A stretch of 64,000 nucleotides of DNA from an uncultured bacterium (GTDB taxonomy: Bacteria; Myxococcota_A; UBA9042; PHBI01). The position numbers and the translations under genes were made by a program. Of this stretch, positions 35,201 to 45,300 are shown one piece after another. Under the pieces are notes generated by a model that was given only the letters and a program-made list of their open reading frames with translations, was not told the origin of the DNA and made no database searches. Location of the stretch: NCBI GenBank assembly GCA_938040325.1, contig CALHXW010000178.1:1-64000 (forward strand), in the 5' to 3' direction. How positions within the stretch are numbered: position 1 is the first letter of the stretch; the number at the start of each line of letters is the position of its first letter.

Positions 35201-36305
35201 TCTCGTAGGTGCCGTCGTTGTCGAGGTCCCAGGCGTAGGTGTGCGTGTCGGCCGACCCAGGGTCGGTCACGAGGCTGTTGACGCTGACCTGGCTACCCTC
35301 GGTTCCTCCCGGGCAGGCGATCGTCACGGTCGGCGCGACGTTGGCGACACAGATCTCGACGTTGTCTGTCAGCGGACCCGCGTCGACGGTCCCAGTGAAG
35401 GGGGCGTCGAAGCAGTCGTGGTTGTCGTCGAAGGTGTGGGTGAAGCAGGTCTTCGTCGTGCCTGTGGCCGCCGTCCCGGTCTCGCCCGCAGCGGCGTCGT
35501 TGGGGTCGCTCCAGCTGTACGAGTAGCTGTACATACCGTCTGCGTCATCGGCATCGATGAACTGAGCGCAGACCTCGACCTCCGTGCCTTCGTCGACCTC
35601 GACCTTCGCTGGGGCGGGCTGCGCCTCCTCGTACTCGAGGCAGAGGGTCTTGCTCTGGTCGAGCGTGATGAGCCCACCGTCCGGCTTGGCGTAGCTCCAC
35701 GTGGACATGTCACCACTTGTCGCGACGATGCTGAAGCAGACGGTCCACCCGGCATCGACTGGGATGCCGTCGATGACGCCTCCGTCGGTGTTGGCGTTGT
35801 AGGTCCAGTCACCCACATAGGTGCCCGGGGCGGTGCCATTGTCGAACTCGTTGGCGTTGTCATCACGGATGGTAATCGACGCATCCGTCGGGACGCCCGT
35901 GATGTCCATCTCGACCGACGCGAGGCCCTGCGAAGGCGGCGTGCCTTCATCGTTGTCATAACCGTGCACGAAGAAGAGCGAGATAGCGTCGGGTGCTCCG
36001 GGCGTCGTGTCCCGGTAGAAGAAGATGACGCTGCCGCCTGGCTGCTCGAAGCCTGTGTGGGCGGATGCTGAGAACAGGTCGTAGAACTGGACGCTGTTTT
36101 CGTTGCTGGTGATGAACTCCGGGATGAACACGGTGTCCCCAGGCGCGTCCTGATAGAACGCCCGGAACTGCCGGTGTTTGAGGCTGACGCAGCTATCTTC
36201 GGCCTGCGCGGGCATCGCGAGTCCAAGCGTCAGCAGTGCGGTGAGCAGGCTGGCGCTGATGACACGACCCATGCCGTGGATGCTGAAGGACGTGCGTTGG
36301 GTCAT
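29253..36305 (-). CDS. Giant secreted Cys-rich DCGG-repeat protein with MYXO-CTERM-like anchor
   Basis: The 2,350-residue protein starts with signal peptide [20 protein letters not shown]...AMPAQA; ATG 36305 replaces the tracked 36482. Residues about 30-490 form beta-rich and PKD/Ig-like domains ([17 protein letters not shown]). The rest, up to the last 45 residues, is about 38 tandem units of roughly 47 residues with the core [13 protein letters not shown] followed by CPxC and DCxSxVC, each with about eight Cys. The C-terminus is a Cys-containing motif ([10 protein letters not shown]), a hydrophobic helix and RTRRRR, like MYXO-CTERM/GlyGly-CTERM sorting signals. It is probably a long disulfide-stapled surface fibre. 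N-terminal units are the most uniform. Confidence 0.93.
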   Translation of the reverse strand: MTQRTSFSIHGMGRVISASLLTALLTLGLAMPAQAEDSCVSLKHRQFRAFYQDAPGDTVFIPEFITSNENSVQFYDLFSASAHTGFEQPGGSVIFFYRDTTPGAPDAISLFFVHGYDNDEGTPPSQGLASVEMDITGVPTDASITIRDDNANEFDNGTAPGTYVGDWTYNANTDGGVIDGIPVDAGWTVCFSIVATSGDMSTWSYAKPDGGLITLDQSKTLCLEYEEAQPAPAKVEVDEGTEVEVCAQFIDADDADGMYSYSYSWSDPNDAAAGETGTAATGTTKTCFTHTFDDNHDCFDAPFTGTVDAGPLTDNVEICVANVAPTVTIACPGGTEGSQVSVNSLVTDPGSADTHTYAWDLDNDGTYETAGTGTQPVVFAQDGNSQVCLQVTDDDLGVDTSCATCIITNVPPTPTCALADGVANESYASSITATDPGTEDVLTFALTSGPTGLTVGASGAVTWASPGLADLGTQEVCITVSDDDTSTAICCDLEVAGGCADGIQNGDETDIDCGGSCPPCADSASCSGAADCASGVCDAVAMTCSAPSCMDMVLNGAEVDVDCGGPDCPGCPDGGDCTAASDCGSGVCDAVTDTCAAPTCMDTVQNGGETDVDCGGPDCPACPDGGACSAAADCGSGVCDPTTNTCSTPTCMDTVQNGGETDVDCGGAECPACPDGGDCTAAADCGSGVCDLAAGTCAAPTCMDTVLNGSETDVDCGGPDCPACPDGGACTAAADCGSGVCDAGSCAVPSCVDTVLNGDETDVDCGGPDCPDCPDGAACSGAGDCGSGVCDAGACAAPTCMDSVQNGSETDVDCGGPDCPACPDGADCAAATDCGSMVCDAAICAVPTCIDTVQNGGETDVDCGGPDCPACPDGGDCTVAGDCGSGVCDPASDTCAVPTCIDMVDNGSETDVDCGGPDCPACPDGGDCTAAGDCGSGVCDPVANTCAVPTCDDGVQNGTETDVDCGGSCPDCPDGGACALASDCASDVCAADGTCAVPTCDDGVTNGSETDVDCGGDVDGSGCPDCDNGADCTVASDCTSSVCDGPSGTCASAQCTDGVLNGTETDVDCGGIDCPDCPDGGACVEPTDCGSGVCTADVCAAPTCVDTVQNGAETDVDCGGPDCPDCPVGGSCTDPSDCGSGVCVNDACAEPTCVDGVQNGVETDVDCGGSGSGCPDCPTGGACTAASDCASAVCDATTNTCAEPTCGDGVANGLETGVDCGGVSAGSTCDPCPPSSPCVDADDCETAICDAGTCVGPSCLSGTQNGQETGIDCGGPDCPGCPTGSSCALPSDCVSGVCEAGVCVDDHCVDGIVNAGESDVDCGGDCPDCPVGAACADAADCASQVCDGVSSQCSEPSCTDLVQNGSETGVDCGGADAGSSCPPCDVGEACTVADDCETGLCVAGACSEPSCSDGVMNGAETDVDCGGPDCPDCANGAACTLDTDCAGAVCESSMCVPASCADGITNGSETDVDCGGADCPACEPGAACDTPGDCATTPCESGVCAPPAECLDGVQNGSESGVDCGGDACPACPDTETCGASADCASGVCLVGGVCAAPTCSDGVLNGAEVGADCGGPDCPDCPDCTSTCGGACPGCPPAVACDDDDLCASGVCSPAGVCTEASCDDGTQNGNETGVDCGGDCPPCADGESCEREVDCASGVCGDDDTCTVASCGDGVQNGSETGIDCGGAGCDPCPAGDPCAAPADCASGACDQGSCVAETCDNGVRDGTETDIDCGGDACSPCDDGAGCTEDSDCVAGYCAGEGADPAACVQPSCNDGVLNGLETGADCGGGCMPCPVGSACTTAGDCDSVVCTAGTCSPSGCGDGQLTGDETGIDCGGADCAPCPVGAVCVDDGDCSTATCGPLGQCVGSSCVDGVANGYETGIDCGGPECPACGVGVGCTAGGDCASLVCDAALDTCAPLATCSNGQLDGDESGVDCGGLSCAACSIGDPCTMDLDCGSGACGVSGCDVSPLCGNGVQDAGESGVDCGGLGCEPCGNGAGCAVATDCASGLCVDGACSEPARCDDGVQSGSETGVDCGGPDCLPCNIGSGCVLDADCTTGYCDGDTATCRFAPSCTDGLSNGDETGVDCGGPTCGPCPTCIDGVLNGQESDVDCGGSLCGACAAGSGCGSHDDCVSAVCSGGTCAAAACDDGVLNGDEEGLDCGGDVCPACVSCDDGVQNGAETGVDCGGPTCSGCAIGAVCGDDDDCLSGYCREAGTCGVPRCNDGVFNGNETGLDCGGDCPACGVPTCTDGVQNGDEEGVDCGGSCADCLAGPTCFDGIQNGNEEGIDCGGDSCERCGLRDAVFFRGGDCTAGAFGAPSEGLLWLVGIGTFLALARTRRRRELAE
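29390..34815 (-). repeat. Tandem array of about 38 DCGG units
   Basis: Roughly 38 in-frame units of about 140 bases each encode CxDGVxNGxETDxDCGGxxCPxCxxGxxC-type modules inside the giant protein. Units coded near 33-34.8 kb are nearly identical, while those near 29.4-31.5 kb diverge in length and sequence. Confidence 0.9.
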
Positions 36306-36550
36306 GCTCAAGAGTCGAACCTTGGCGGCAGAGTGAGAGGGGTCACGCTTGGTGCGCGGCAGCGATTGCCTGCTAAGGCTCGTCCACGACCGTCTGTGTG
36401 CGTGAAGTGTCGAGTATCGCCGGCACGGGATCAACACCGGCTCGTTGCGGCCGTTACTTTCGTCAGGCGTTGGCATGTTCAATGCCCATGGTAGCTGATC
36501 GGAGACGAGTGGCGGAAGGACGCGACCAGCACAGGGCCGGTCTTAAGGGA

Positions 36551-37951
36551 TCACGGGCTGGGGTCGCGGAGACGCTCGGACCGCCGAACCGCGCGATGAA
36601 CCTTCTTGGGGAGCTTCGACAGCATCGACTCGGGCACGTAGTCGGCTGCGCCAATCTCGAGCGCCCGCGTCATCGTGCCAAAGCTGTCGTCAGGACCAAC
36701 AACGAGGATGGGACGTCCGCCGAGCGAATCGAGCTGCAGCCACTGCTGGAGCGTGTCCAGGATCCCTGGTCCCTCGCCACGGAGGTCGACGACGAGCGCA
36801 TCGGCAGGCATTGCCTGAAAGTCGGGCGGCTTCGCGAGCGACACCAAGGTACCGCAGACCAAGCCCTGCGCCCGGAGCACAGCGACGCACGAGGTGTTAA
36901 AGTCGATGTCGGGCGCCTGAAACACCAAGACCTTGTGCCCAAGCTTGGAGTTGACCCGCGAGCTGCGCCGAGTGTTTGTGATGCCAACAGCCGCCTGACG
37001 CTCTTCCCGCTTCATCATCTGCCGGTCGGTCAGGATGAGCTCGATCGATGAAGTCGCGTTGTCGCTGCTCGTTCGTTCGAGAGCGCCCCGCAGCTCCGCG
37101 GCATTTTGTGGTCGGTTGTCCGGGTCTTTTTGAAGCGCCCACATCGCACACGACTCGATGCGCTTGTCGATGTCGAAGCGGACACGGTCCGACGGCGAGT
37201 CCGGCTCGTCGTAGAGGTGCTTTGCCAGGACGTCCACGGGTGACGTTCCGTCGAAGGGCGGCTGGCCACAGAGCATCTCGTACATGATGCAGCCGACCGC
37301 GTAGAGGTCGGTTCGCTGGTCGAGCTCCTTCGCAAGCGCTTGCTCAGGCGACATATACGACGGCGTCCCGGAGACCGTGCCATCGCGGGTGAGCCGGTTG
37401 TCCTTGTGGTCCTCGATGAGGATCGCCAAGCCGAAGTCGACGACTTTGACGGCCTCTTTGCCGTCCTGACCAACCTGGATGACGATGTTGTCTGGCTTCA
37501 GGTCGCGGTGAAGCAGGTCCATGTTGTGCGCTACATCGAGCACGTCGCAGAGCTGCGTCATCCAGTTGACGATGCGCGCCTGCTCAAGCGGGAACTCCTG
37601 CTCGAGTACTTCGGTGAGCGTGCGCCCCTCGAGGAGTTCCATCGCGATGAAGAGCCGGTTCTCCCACTTGCCGAAGTCGTAGACGACCACCGAGCCTGGG
37701 TGGCTCAGCATGCTGGCAGACCGGGCCTCGCGCTGAAAACGCGCCGTCATGTCCTCGCGCTGCGCGAACTCTGGATGCAGCACCTTGATAGCGACCGCAC
37801 GCCCGAGCTCGAGCTGTTTGGCGCGATACACCCGGCCGATCCCGCCGACACCGATCAGCGTCTCGATCTCGAAACGACCCGCAACCGTAGCCCCCAGCAA
37901 GGGGTCAGACGCGTTGCCGCCGATCGAATTCGACGCGGTAAAATCGTCCAT
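36551..37951 (-). CDS. Ser/Thr protein kinase with C-terminal degenerate receiver domain
   Basis: The 466-residue cytoplasmic protein has a PknB-type kinase domain (about 26-290): Gly loop GVGGIG, Lys56, catalytic HRDLKPDN (148-155), DFG (172-174), and the APE-like SPEQ. After a linker, residues about 339-455 fold like a response-regulator receiver (VLVFQAP, ALVVDLRGEG, ILVVGPDD, GAADYVPES). A possible phospho-acceptor Asp389 remains, but the acidic pair is changed and the conserved Lys is replaced, so it is probably a pseudo-receiver. The gene lies 28 bases after the cyclase gene and is likely its operon partner. Confidence 0.9.
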   Translation of the reverse strand: MDDFTASNSIGGNASDPLLGATVAGRFEIETLIGVGGIGRVYRAKQLELGRAVAIKVLHPEFAQREDMTARFQREARSASMLSHPGSVVVYDFGKWENRLFIAMELLEGRTLTEVLEQEFPLEQARIVNWMTQLCDVLDVAHNMDLLHRDLKPDNIVIQVGQDGKEAVKVVDFGLAILIEDHKDNRLTRDGTVSGTPSYMSPEQALAKELDQRTDLYAVGCIMYEMLCGQPPFDGTSPVDVLAKHLYDEPDSPSDRVRFDIDKRIESCAMWALQKDPDNRPQNAAELRGALERTSSDNATSSIELILTDRQMMKREERQAAVGITNTRRSSRVNSKLGHKVLVFQAPDIDFNTSCVAVLRAQGLVCGTLVSLAKPPDFQAMPADALVVDLRGEGPGILDTLQQWLQLDSLGGRPILVVGPDDSFGTMTRALEIGAADYVPESMLSKLPKKVHRAVRRSERLRDPSP

Positions 37952-37979
37952 CAGGCCACAAGATCCTCAGGTGAGCAGG

Positions 37980-39731
37980 CTACTCGTCTAGCACGAAAAT
38001 CTCACTCGGGCGAGACCGCCCGATGAGATTGTACGAGCCAAGCGAGAGCGAATCGAACTCTTCGCTCACCTGCGCCATCACCTCACGCGTCATCAGGATT
38101 TGCCCTGGCCGTGCCAGGCGCTCAAGCCGGGCGGCGACGTTCACCACGTCGCCGATGGCCGTGTATTCCATGCGCTTTTCCGAGCCGACGTTGCCGACCA
38201 CCGCATAGCCGGTGTTGATGCCAATCGCCAGCTGGAGCTCACGACCGAGCTCCTTACGCCACTTAGCGTTTCCGACCTCGAGCCAGCGGAGCATCTCCTC
38301 AGCGGCCCGCACGGCGCGTGCTGCATCGTCCTCGTGCTCCTCGGGCGCGCCGAAGACCGCCATCGCGCAGTCGCCGATGAACTTGTCGATGATCCCGCCA
38401 TGCTTGAACACGATCTCGGTGATGATCGTGAAGAGCTCGTTGAGGATGCCGACCACAAACTCCGGATCGTGCTCGTCCGCCAGGGTCGTAAAGGACACGA
38501 CGTCAGCGAAGAGCACGGTGATCTTTCGGCGCTCGCCGCCTAGCTCGAGCTGGTCCTGACCCACGATGACAGCGTCGACCACCTCCGGACTCAGGAACCG
38601 GCTGAGGTTGCTTCGTACCCGCGTCTCTTCAATGAGCTTGTCGCGGTAGTCGCCAAGGTCCCGCGCCATGTCGTTGAACGAGTTCGCCATCTGGCCAACC
38701 TCGTCATTGCTCTTGGAGTCAACACGGACATCAAAGTCACCGCCGGCAACCCGCTTCGCTGCATCGGCTACGTTGGAGACCGGCTTCGCGAGACGGCGGC
38801 CGACGAAGAGACCGAGCAAGATCGCCAGCAAACCGAAGATCGACCCGATGATGATGGCGGTCCGCCAGGTGTCTGCTACGGCCGCGTAGGCCTCGTCACG
38901 GCTCTGCTCGACGACGACACCCCAGCCGAGCTGGGTGTTGGGAACCACCGCCCCGATGACGCGCAAGCCGTCTTCGCGCGTGTAGTCGGTCGTGCGGGCA
39001 ACTTCCTGAGCGAAGGGAGACGTGCCGACGGCGTCATCGACAAACGCTTCCTTGCCGGCGATCTCGCGCCACAGCTGCTCTTTGACGAAGGTCCCAATGA
39101 CGCGGAGCTTGCCGTCGACGATGTGCACCAGGTCCTGGCGTCCGGCAAAGCGCCGGGCCGAGAGCTGCCCGACTTCCTCGCTGAGGTGGTCCACCTCAAG
39201 CACGGTGAAGATGTACATGTAGAGCTTGCGTTGGACGCCCTTGTGGATCGGCACCACCAGTGGCAGCAGCGGGACCCCGTCGTCGCGACGAATCACGTCG
39301 CGGAAGAGGTAGCCTTCCTCCTCGGCAATTCGGCGTTCGTCTTCGCGGAGCTCTTCAGGCGGCGGGAGCACGCCCTCGCCCTCGTCACGCGGTGCCCGCA
39401 TCGTGTCGATGAGCTTACCGTCGGGCCGGTAGATCGACACGGTGTGGAGGCGACGCGAGCCGATGAGCTGCGCCCGGGCCGTTCGGATCCGGTCGTCCTC
39501 TTCGACCTCTGGTTGCGCCAGTGCCGCTCCGATGGTCTTCACCTCAGAGACGGACTCGCGCAGCATCGCCTCAAGCGAGCCGAGCGCAACGTCGGCGGTT
39601 GCGATGTGGTAGGCCCGCGCGCTGTCGCTCAGCTCGCGCGCGCCCTTTGTCACGACCTGATAGGTGGCGATCGCAAGAGGAATCAGCGCGAGGAGCACCA
39701 GCGCGATCGTGATCTTGTGCCATAGGCGCAT
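37980..39731 (-). CDS. Membrane adenylate/guanylate cyclase with HAMP domain
   Basis: The 583-residue class III nucleotide cyclase has an N-terminal membrane helix (6-28), a large periplasmic Cache-like sensor (about 30-300), a second membrane helix (IIIGSIFGLLAILLGLFVG), HAMP (about 330-380) and a catalytic domain (about 400-575). The metal-binding aspartates are present in VLFADVVSFT and DKFIGDCAMAVFG, with the transition-state Asn/Arg in VVNVAARL. The Lys and Asp/Thr positions (DKFIGD, YTAIGD) fit ATP, so cAMP is the likely product. It is the first gene of an operon with the Ser/Thr kinase downstream. Confidence 0.92.
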   Translation of the reverse strand: MRLWHKITIALVLLALIPLAIATYQVVTKGARELSDSARAYHIATADVALGSLEAMLRESVSEVKTIGAALAQPEVEEDDRIRTARAQLIGSRRLHTVSIYRPDGKLIDTMRAPRDEGEGVLPPPEELREDERRIAEEEGYLFRDVIRRDDGVPLLPLVVPIHKGVQRKLYMYIFTVLEVDHLSEEVGQLSARRFAGRQDLVHIVDGKLRVIGTFVKEQLWREIAGKEAFVDDAVGTSPFAQEVARTTDYTREDGLRVIGAVVPNTQLGWGVVVEQSRDEAYAAVADTWRTAIIIGSIFGLLAILLGLFVGRRLAKPVSNVADAAKRVAGGDFDVRVDSKSNDEVGQMANSFNDMARDLGDYRDKLIEETRVRSNLSRFLSPEVVDAVIVGQDQLELGGERRKITVLFADVVSFTTLADEHDPEFVVGILNELFTIITEIVFKHGGIIDKFIGDCAMAVFGAPEEHEDDAARAVRAAEEMLRWLEVGNAKWRKELGRELQLAIGINTGYAVVGNVGSEKRMEYTAIGDVVNVAARLERLARPGQILMTREVMAQVSEEFDSLSLGSYNLIGRSRPSEIFVLDE

Positions 39732-39890
39732 CGAGGTCGTCCTTGAGCTATCGAGCGGGGACGCGGCGGGTGTCGCCAGCTGGCGGCAGCCTAGCGCAGT
39801 GTCGCTCGGCCGTCATGCGCACGCAGCGATGTCTCGGACCCCAGCAAGCGCGTGACGCCCGCGTTCGGCGGTTGCATCGGAGGACGGGCG

Positions 39891-42347
39891 CTATGGTCCT
39901 TCGTAACCGAAGTCCAGAGTCAGCATCCCGTTGAACGCACCAAGCTCTCGCTTCGCGTCATCGTTGAGCCCAGCGCCGATCGCGAACCCAAGCCGCGCAC
40001 GGCCGAAGTGGACATAGACGCCACCGCCAGCCACCAGCGCCGTGAAGTCCGTCGCGCCGTCGGGCTGAGACAGCGCAACCGCGGTCTGGAAGGTGCCGTT
40101 CAGCGACACGCTCCGGGCTGGACGAAGCAGGAGGCTGTAGGTGCCGTCATAGGTGACGTGCGTCTCGTCGCCAAACGCCACCGGCACCGACTGACGCGTG
40201 TCCAGAGCGATCTGGTCGCCTAGCTTCAGCCTTAGCAGCACGCCGGGCTCCGCTCCCCAGAGGGTCGTTCCTTGGTCGTCACCCGCCGTTGGCAACGTCA
40301 CACGCAGCATGGGAGCGATCGCAAGCGCTGTGCTGTCGAGCACGCGGAAGCGCGCACCGAGTCGCACGTCCCCAAGCTCGCTGAGCCGCGGCGAGTCGCT
40401 CGACAGCGTCGGCCGAAAGAGCGTCAGAGCGGCGTCCAGCGCAACATCGCCAGCGCCAGGTGCCCACTCTCCCCCAAGGATGAGGCCTAGGCGATCAACG
40501 GTGTCGCCTGCGATCTCCTGGCGCACAAAGCCTGCACGGGCGCCAATGTGGCTCTCGGCAGCGATGCTCGGCATCGGTGACGCATGGGTTCGACGCTCCC
40601 AGTTGAGCGGCGCCGCGCTGTTGTTCCACACGTACTCGTACGGCCGCTGAACCACGTCCGGAACGTCCGTGTTCATCGGGATGGCGGACTCGGAGATCAC
40701 GCCACCCGGCCACACCGCGCGGAGCTTGACCTCGCGGTAGCCGCTCGGCGTCGTCACCGACGACGCGTACTTGCCGGGGCCAGTCCGCTCGAAGCTCAGC
40801 TCACCGCCGGGCGAGGACTCAAGCTTCATGCCTGGAATGACCGCAGGCCGGCCCAGCTCATCGAGCACGGTGAGGGTGATCGGGTAGGTCTCACCTGGCT
40901 GGGCTCCACCCTCGGTGACCGGCTTATCGAACGCAATCTCGGCCTTGGTGGCGAGCACCTTCACGTTGATCGCTGACGTGCTCTTGCTGCCCTTCACCCG
41001 AAACGAGACCTTGTGGTCGCCGGGGTCCGACAGGCGGAGCGGCTCGCTGGCCGACATCCAGTCTCCGCCATCCACCGAATATTCGGTGTTGGGTCCGATC
41101 TGGTTGGCGAAGGTCATCTGGACCATGCCGACCGTCTGGTAGCCGCCGTCAATGACCTCAAGCTTGCGCGACGTCGCAACGTTGGTGATCTCGACCCGCA
41201 TCGGCTTGGTGGGCTGGCTCTCCAGTCGGTCCTTGTCGAGGGACGCAGCTCGCGCGTAGTAGACGCCAGCGTCGAGGTCTTGGGCTCGGAACTTTTGGAT
41301 GCCCGAGCCAACCAGAGCGTCGACGAGCGTCCGCTTGAACTTCTCGTCCTTGGCGAGCTCGACGCGGTAGAACTTCGCGCGCTCGACCGTGCTCCATGTA
41401 GCCTCGAAGGCTCCCTTGTCGCCCTTCGGGCGGACGATGACCATCGCGTCACCGGCAATCTCGCCAGTCCAAGCCGGCGTCGGCGGCAGAGGGCGCGGCT
41501 TCTGCGGCTTCTTGCCCTTCTTCACGACGGTACCGAAGTTCATCGGCACGTCGACCTTGCCGAAGCGGTTGTTCACGTCGGCCTTGCCGTCGAACACCGA
41601 GATCGATGCGCTCTTGCCCTCGGCCTCAATCTGAGCATCTCGGCCGTAGATATCAACCGCGCCAGAAGGCGTCTCTACCGTGATCTTGCGCGGCTCGAGC
41701 ATCGGTGGTCCCTGGTCGGCGATCACCTCGCCGCCGCCGTCCCCGCCGTCCCCGCCGTCGCCACCGTCTGGCTTGTCGCCATCCAGCATCGAAAGACCGC
41801 CTCGAAGGGTGCCTTTCTCAAGCACAATCCGGGTCTTTTCGCGTTTTTTGGTCCTCTTGGACTTGCTTGCGGTGGCGCCGTAAATGACCAGCATAGCGTT
41901 GTCGCGGACACGCAGGTTGGAGCGATCTTCGAACTGGATGCTCGCCGCGGACTCCTCACCGGTCGAGACCTTGTACAGGCGCCACAGGTTCATGTTCTTG
42001 CGGGCCTTGAGCCAGTCAAGCGAGCGCGGAGGCTTCGCTTTGACGTCCTTTTTGACCCAGTCCACCTGGGCCTCGGGCCCTACCTCGCCCACCGGCAAGC
42101 GCAGCACCATGCCAGGCGTCAGGATGTGCGGCGGCTTGCCTGGAAACTGGTTGTAGCGGTAGATGCGCTTGTACTGCTTGCCGTCGCCATAGAAGCTCTG
42201 GGCGATGCTCCAGACGGAGTCACCCTCTTGGACCGTGTACGTCACGATCTTGGGCTGGGCGGCCAGTGCGGGATCCGCCGAAGCCAGCGTCGAGATCACA
42301 AAGGTCGCGGCCAGTGCGGCAGCGAAGAACGAGAGCGTGCGAATCAT
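39891..42347 (-). CDS. Exported LysM-FecR protein with Ig-like and beta-barrel C-terminus
   Basis: The 818-residue protein has signal peptide MIRTLSFFAAALAATFVIST and a LysM module (about 35-90; YTVQEGDSVWSIAQS). A FecR-like domain follows (about 120-290, with RVRDNAMLVIYG and ETPSGAVDIYGRDAQIEA), interrupted by a GGDGGDGGDGGG linker. Ig/fibronectin-like modules lie at about 310-600, and a beta-strand-rich C-terminus ends LTLDFGYEGP, as expected for an outer-membrane barrel. It would link peptidoglycan to the outer membrane. The ATG overlaps the stop of the upstream giant OmpA-fusion gene (ATGA), so the two are translationally coupled. Confidence 0.88.
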   Translation of the reverse strand: MIRTLSFFAAALAATFVISTLASADPALAAQPKIVTYTVQEGDSVWSIAQSFYGDGKQYKRIYRYNQFPGKPPHILTPGMVLRLPVGEVGPEAQVDWVKKDVKAKPPRSLDWLKARKNMNLWRLYKVSTGEESAASIQFEDRSNLRVRDNAMLVIYGATASKSKRTKKREKTRIVLEKGTLRGGLSMLDGDKPDGGDGGDGGDGGGEVIADQGPPMLEPRKITVETPSGAVDIYGRDAQIEAEGKSASISVFDGKADVNNRFGKVDVPMNFGTVVKKGKKPQKPRPLPPTPAWTGEIAGDAMVIVRPKGDKGAFEATWSTVERAKFYRVELAKDEKFKRTLVDALVGSGIQKFRAQDLDAGVYYARAASLDKDRLESQPTKPMRVEITNVATSRKLEVIDGGYQTVGMVQMTFANQIGPNTEYSVDGGDWMSASEPLRLSDPGDHKVSFRVKGSKSTSAINVKVLATKAEIAFDKPVTEGGAQPGETYPITLTVLDELGRPAVIPGMKLESSPGGELSFERTGPGKYASSVTTPSGYREVKLRAVWPGGVISESAIPMNTDVPDVVQRPYEYVWNNSAAPLNWERRTHASPMPSIAAESHIGARAGFVRQEIAGDTVDRLGLILGGEWAPGAGDVALDAALTLFRPTLSSDSPRLSELGDVRLGARFRVLDSTALAIAPMLRVTLPTAGDDQGTTLWGAEPGVLLRLKLGDQIALDTRQSVPVAFGDETHVTYDGTYSLLLRPARSVSLNGTFQTAVALSQPDGATDFTALVAGGGVYVHFGRARLGFAIGAGLNDDAKRELGAFNGMLTLDFGYEGP

Positions 42348-45300
42348 TGCCCGCCTCCCTGTGGTTTCTGTGTGGCGGCTTCTTCCTGCAGGCGGTCCTG
42401 CTCAGCCTGAATCTTTTTGATCTCGTCCCAGGTCATCGAGAAGAACTCGACGCGGCGGTTGATGGCCCGCCCCTGCTTGGTCTTGTTGTCAGCGATAGGC
42501 CGGAGCGGGCCAAAGCCGATCACCATGAGCTTGTCGGGCGAGAGCTTACCGTTCTGGATGAGGTAACGCCGGACGGCATCCGCACGCGACACCGAGAGCA
42601 TGACGTTCATCTCAGGGTCGCCGGTGTCGTCGGTGTGACCCTCGATGCGAAAGCGTGGAATCTGCGGGTTGGCCTTGATGATCTGTGCCACGGCGTTGAG
42701 CAGGCGCTTGGACTTGCCCGCGATCTGTGAGCCACCGGTGTTGAACTCGATCTTCTCGGCGATCTCGATCTTGTCAGCGCCGGCGACAACCAGCGCTTCA
42801 CCCTCATCGGGGCAGCCGTCAGTGTCGTTGTTGCCGTTGATGACCTCTTTTTCGGTCGGGCACTTGTCCAGCTCGTCCGGCACGCCGTCTTCGTCGTTGT
42901 CCGGCTCTGGGCAACCGTCGTCATCCTTGAAGTTGTCGATGTCCTCCGGAACATCCGGACACAGGTCGGTCTCGCCTTCGACCCCGTCACCATCGGGGTC
43001 CGGATCGTTTTTCGCCGCGGCATCGAAGCTAGCCGCGTTCATGGTCGGCACGGCGCCAAAGGGTGGTGACTCGTTGAACTCGACAACATCCGGTGCCCCG
43101 TCCACAAGCGGTTCCTCCCAAGGCTCAGGCACCGCGGCGCCATAGGTCAGCCCGAAGAAGAAGCGGTAGTCTGGTGCGCCATAGCCGCGCGTCAGCCCGG
43201 TCCCAGCCGCGGCGGTCAAGGTCAGCCCCGACTGCGTGCGCCACTTGAGGCCACCAAGCGCCTCGACCGGAACCTTCCGCGCGTCGGTCCCGAAGGTGTC
43301 GACGTCGCTCTCGCCGAGCCCGACGGCTCCTACGACCTCGCCAACCAAGGCAAAGCCATAGAACGGCAGCGGAAGCTCAGCGCCCAGCGCGGCGCGGACC
43401 TCGTGTCCGACCGCAAGGTCGAGGATCGTCTGGGTCTCGCGGATACGGTAGCCCACGTTGAGGGCAACTACGGCACCGCCATCGAAGCGGTAGTCGACCA
43501 CAGCGCGAGGGGTCAGCGTCAGCGCGCTCTCTTTCATGTGCGGCCCGGCATCGCCGGTGGGAAAGGTGGCGTCCACCGCAACTGCAAGCCCAAAGCCGCT
43601 CCGCGATAGCGGCGCACCCAGGATGCGACCCTTCACGAACACGCGAAGGTCGGCGAGACCGTCATCGGAGGTGGGTCCGCCGCTCGTGTCGGTCACCTCG
43701 GTGACGTGGTAGGGCAACGCGACGCCGATGTCGACGCGGTCAAAGAGACCAAGGCCGATCGCAGCGGTCAGCCGCCAGCGATTGCGCAGCGGCCCGTGGG
43801 TCTCCCCATCGGCATCGACGCGCTCGACCAGCTCATCGTTGGCGAAGTTCGCAAAGAGGCCGGCAAAGACCGACAGGTCCCCAAGGCCGGCGGTGGTGTC
43901 GACGCTGAGAATGCCGGTCGGAGCCAGCGTCGCGTCGAAGTTGCGGGGATCGACGTCCTGAGCCCGCGTGTCGCTCGTCGATAGCGCAGCGACCCCGAAC
44001 AGCACGGCCAAGCTCGCAACTTGCGACCGCCGGCGAAGCGCCACCGCGCTCAGCGCGAAGCCGATCAGCCAGAGCCAGGGGCCGCTACCGGAGCCGCCGC
44101 TCGTCGTGCAGCCGCCGCCGCCACCCTCGATCTTCGGACCGTCGAAGACAGGCTTGCAGGCGTCGCCTACCGCATCTTCGTCGACGTCCTCTTGGTCGCT
44201 GTTGGGCGTGTCCACGCAGTTGTCGTCGCAGCCGACGGTGTCGCCACCGCTGCACGGGTTGTCGCCGGCGGTTCCGCTGCCGTCGCCATCATCGAGGACG
44301 CCGTCGCCGTCGCTGTCTGCTCCACAGCTCGAGGGGGCGCCGTTGCATAGGAAGCCATCCTCGACCTCACATGTGCTCGAGCAGCCATCGCCATCGACGG
44401 TGTTGCCATCGTCGCAGGTCTCGGCGCCATTGATGACCCCGTCTGAGCACGCTGCGACGCAGGCGCTCGGCTCGCCGTCGCAGCTGAAGCCAGGCTCAAC
44501 GGTACAGCCGGCGCTGCATCCGTCACCGTCGACCGTGTTGTTGTCATCGCAAGCCTCTTCGCCGGCAGCAATCAGGCCGTCGCCACAGGTGCTGTCGCAG
44601 CTGGACGCCGCCGTCGGGCTCGGCTCGTCGCAGCTCCAGCCGTCCTCTTCCACGCAGTTCGCGCAGCCGTCGTTGGCGACGTCGTTGCCGTCGTCGCACT
44701 GCTCGTTGCCGACCACCAGTCCGTCGCCGCAGCCTGCCTCGCAGTCCTCGCCGGCGATTGGACAGCTCCACCCTGGCTCGATCTCGCAGTTGTCGGTGCA
44801 GCCGTCGCCGCTGACCAAGTTGCCGTCGTCGCAAGCCTCCCCACCGACCATGAGTCCGTCACCGCAGGTGTCCTCGCAAGTCGTCTGCATGCCCGGGTCT
44901 TCGGTGCAGACGAACCCTGGCTCTCTCAAGCAGTTCGCGTCGCAACCGTCGCCAGCGTCGGTGTTGCCGTCGTCACACTCCTCGGGGCCGACGGCAAGCT
45001 GCTTGTCGCCACAGGTGCTCAAGCAGATGGTGTCGGGGTCCTCATCGGTGTCGATGCTCGAGTCCGAGCAGACAAACCCAGGCTCACGGCCGCAGGTGTC
45101 GCTGCACCCGTCTTGCGAGACCGTGTTGCCGTCGTCACAGACCTCCTCGCCGACAGCGATCACACCGTCGCCACAGTCAGAGACGCAGCCGCCCGCACCG
45201 CATGCGTACCCACGCTCCTGCACACAGCTGTCACAGCCGTCGCCAGAGATCGCATTGCCGTCGTCGCATTCCTCGGCCCCAACAGCGACCTCCATGTCGC

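Noticed and set aside
32365-35208. Long plus-strand ORFs with repeated [28 protein letters not shown]
   Set aside because: They are antisense shadows of the in-frame DCGG units; the periodic Pro/Ser/Gln text is the reverse complement of the Cys repeats and has no ribosome binding site.
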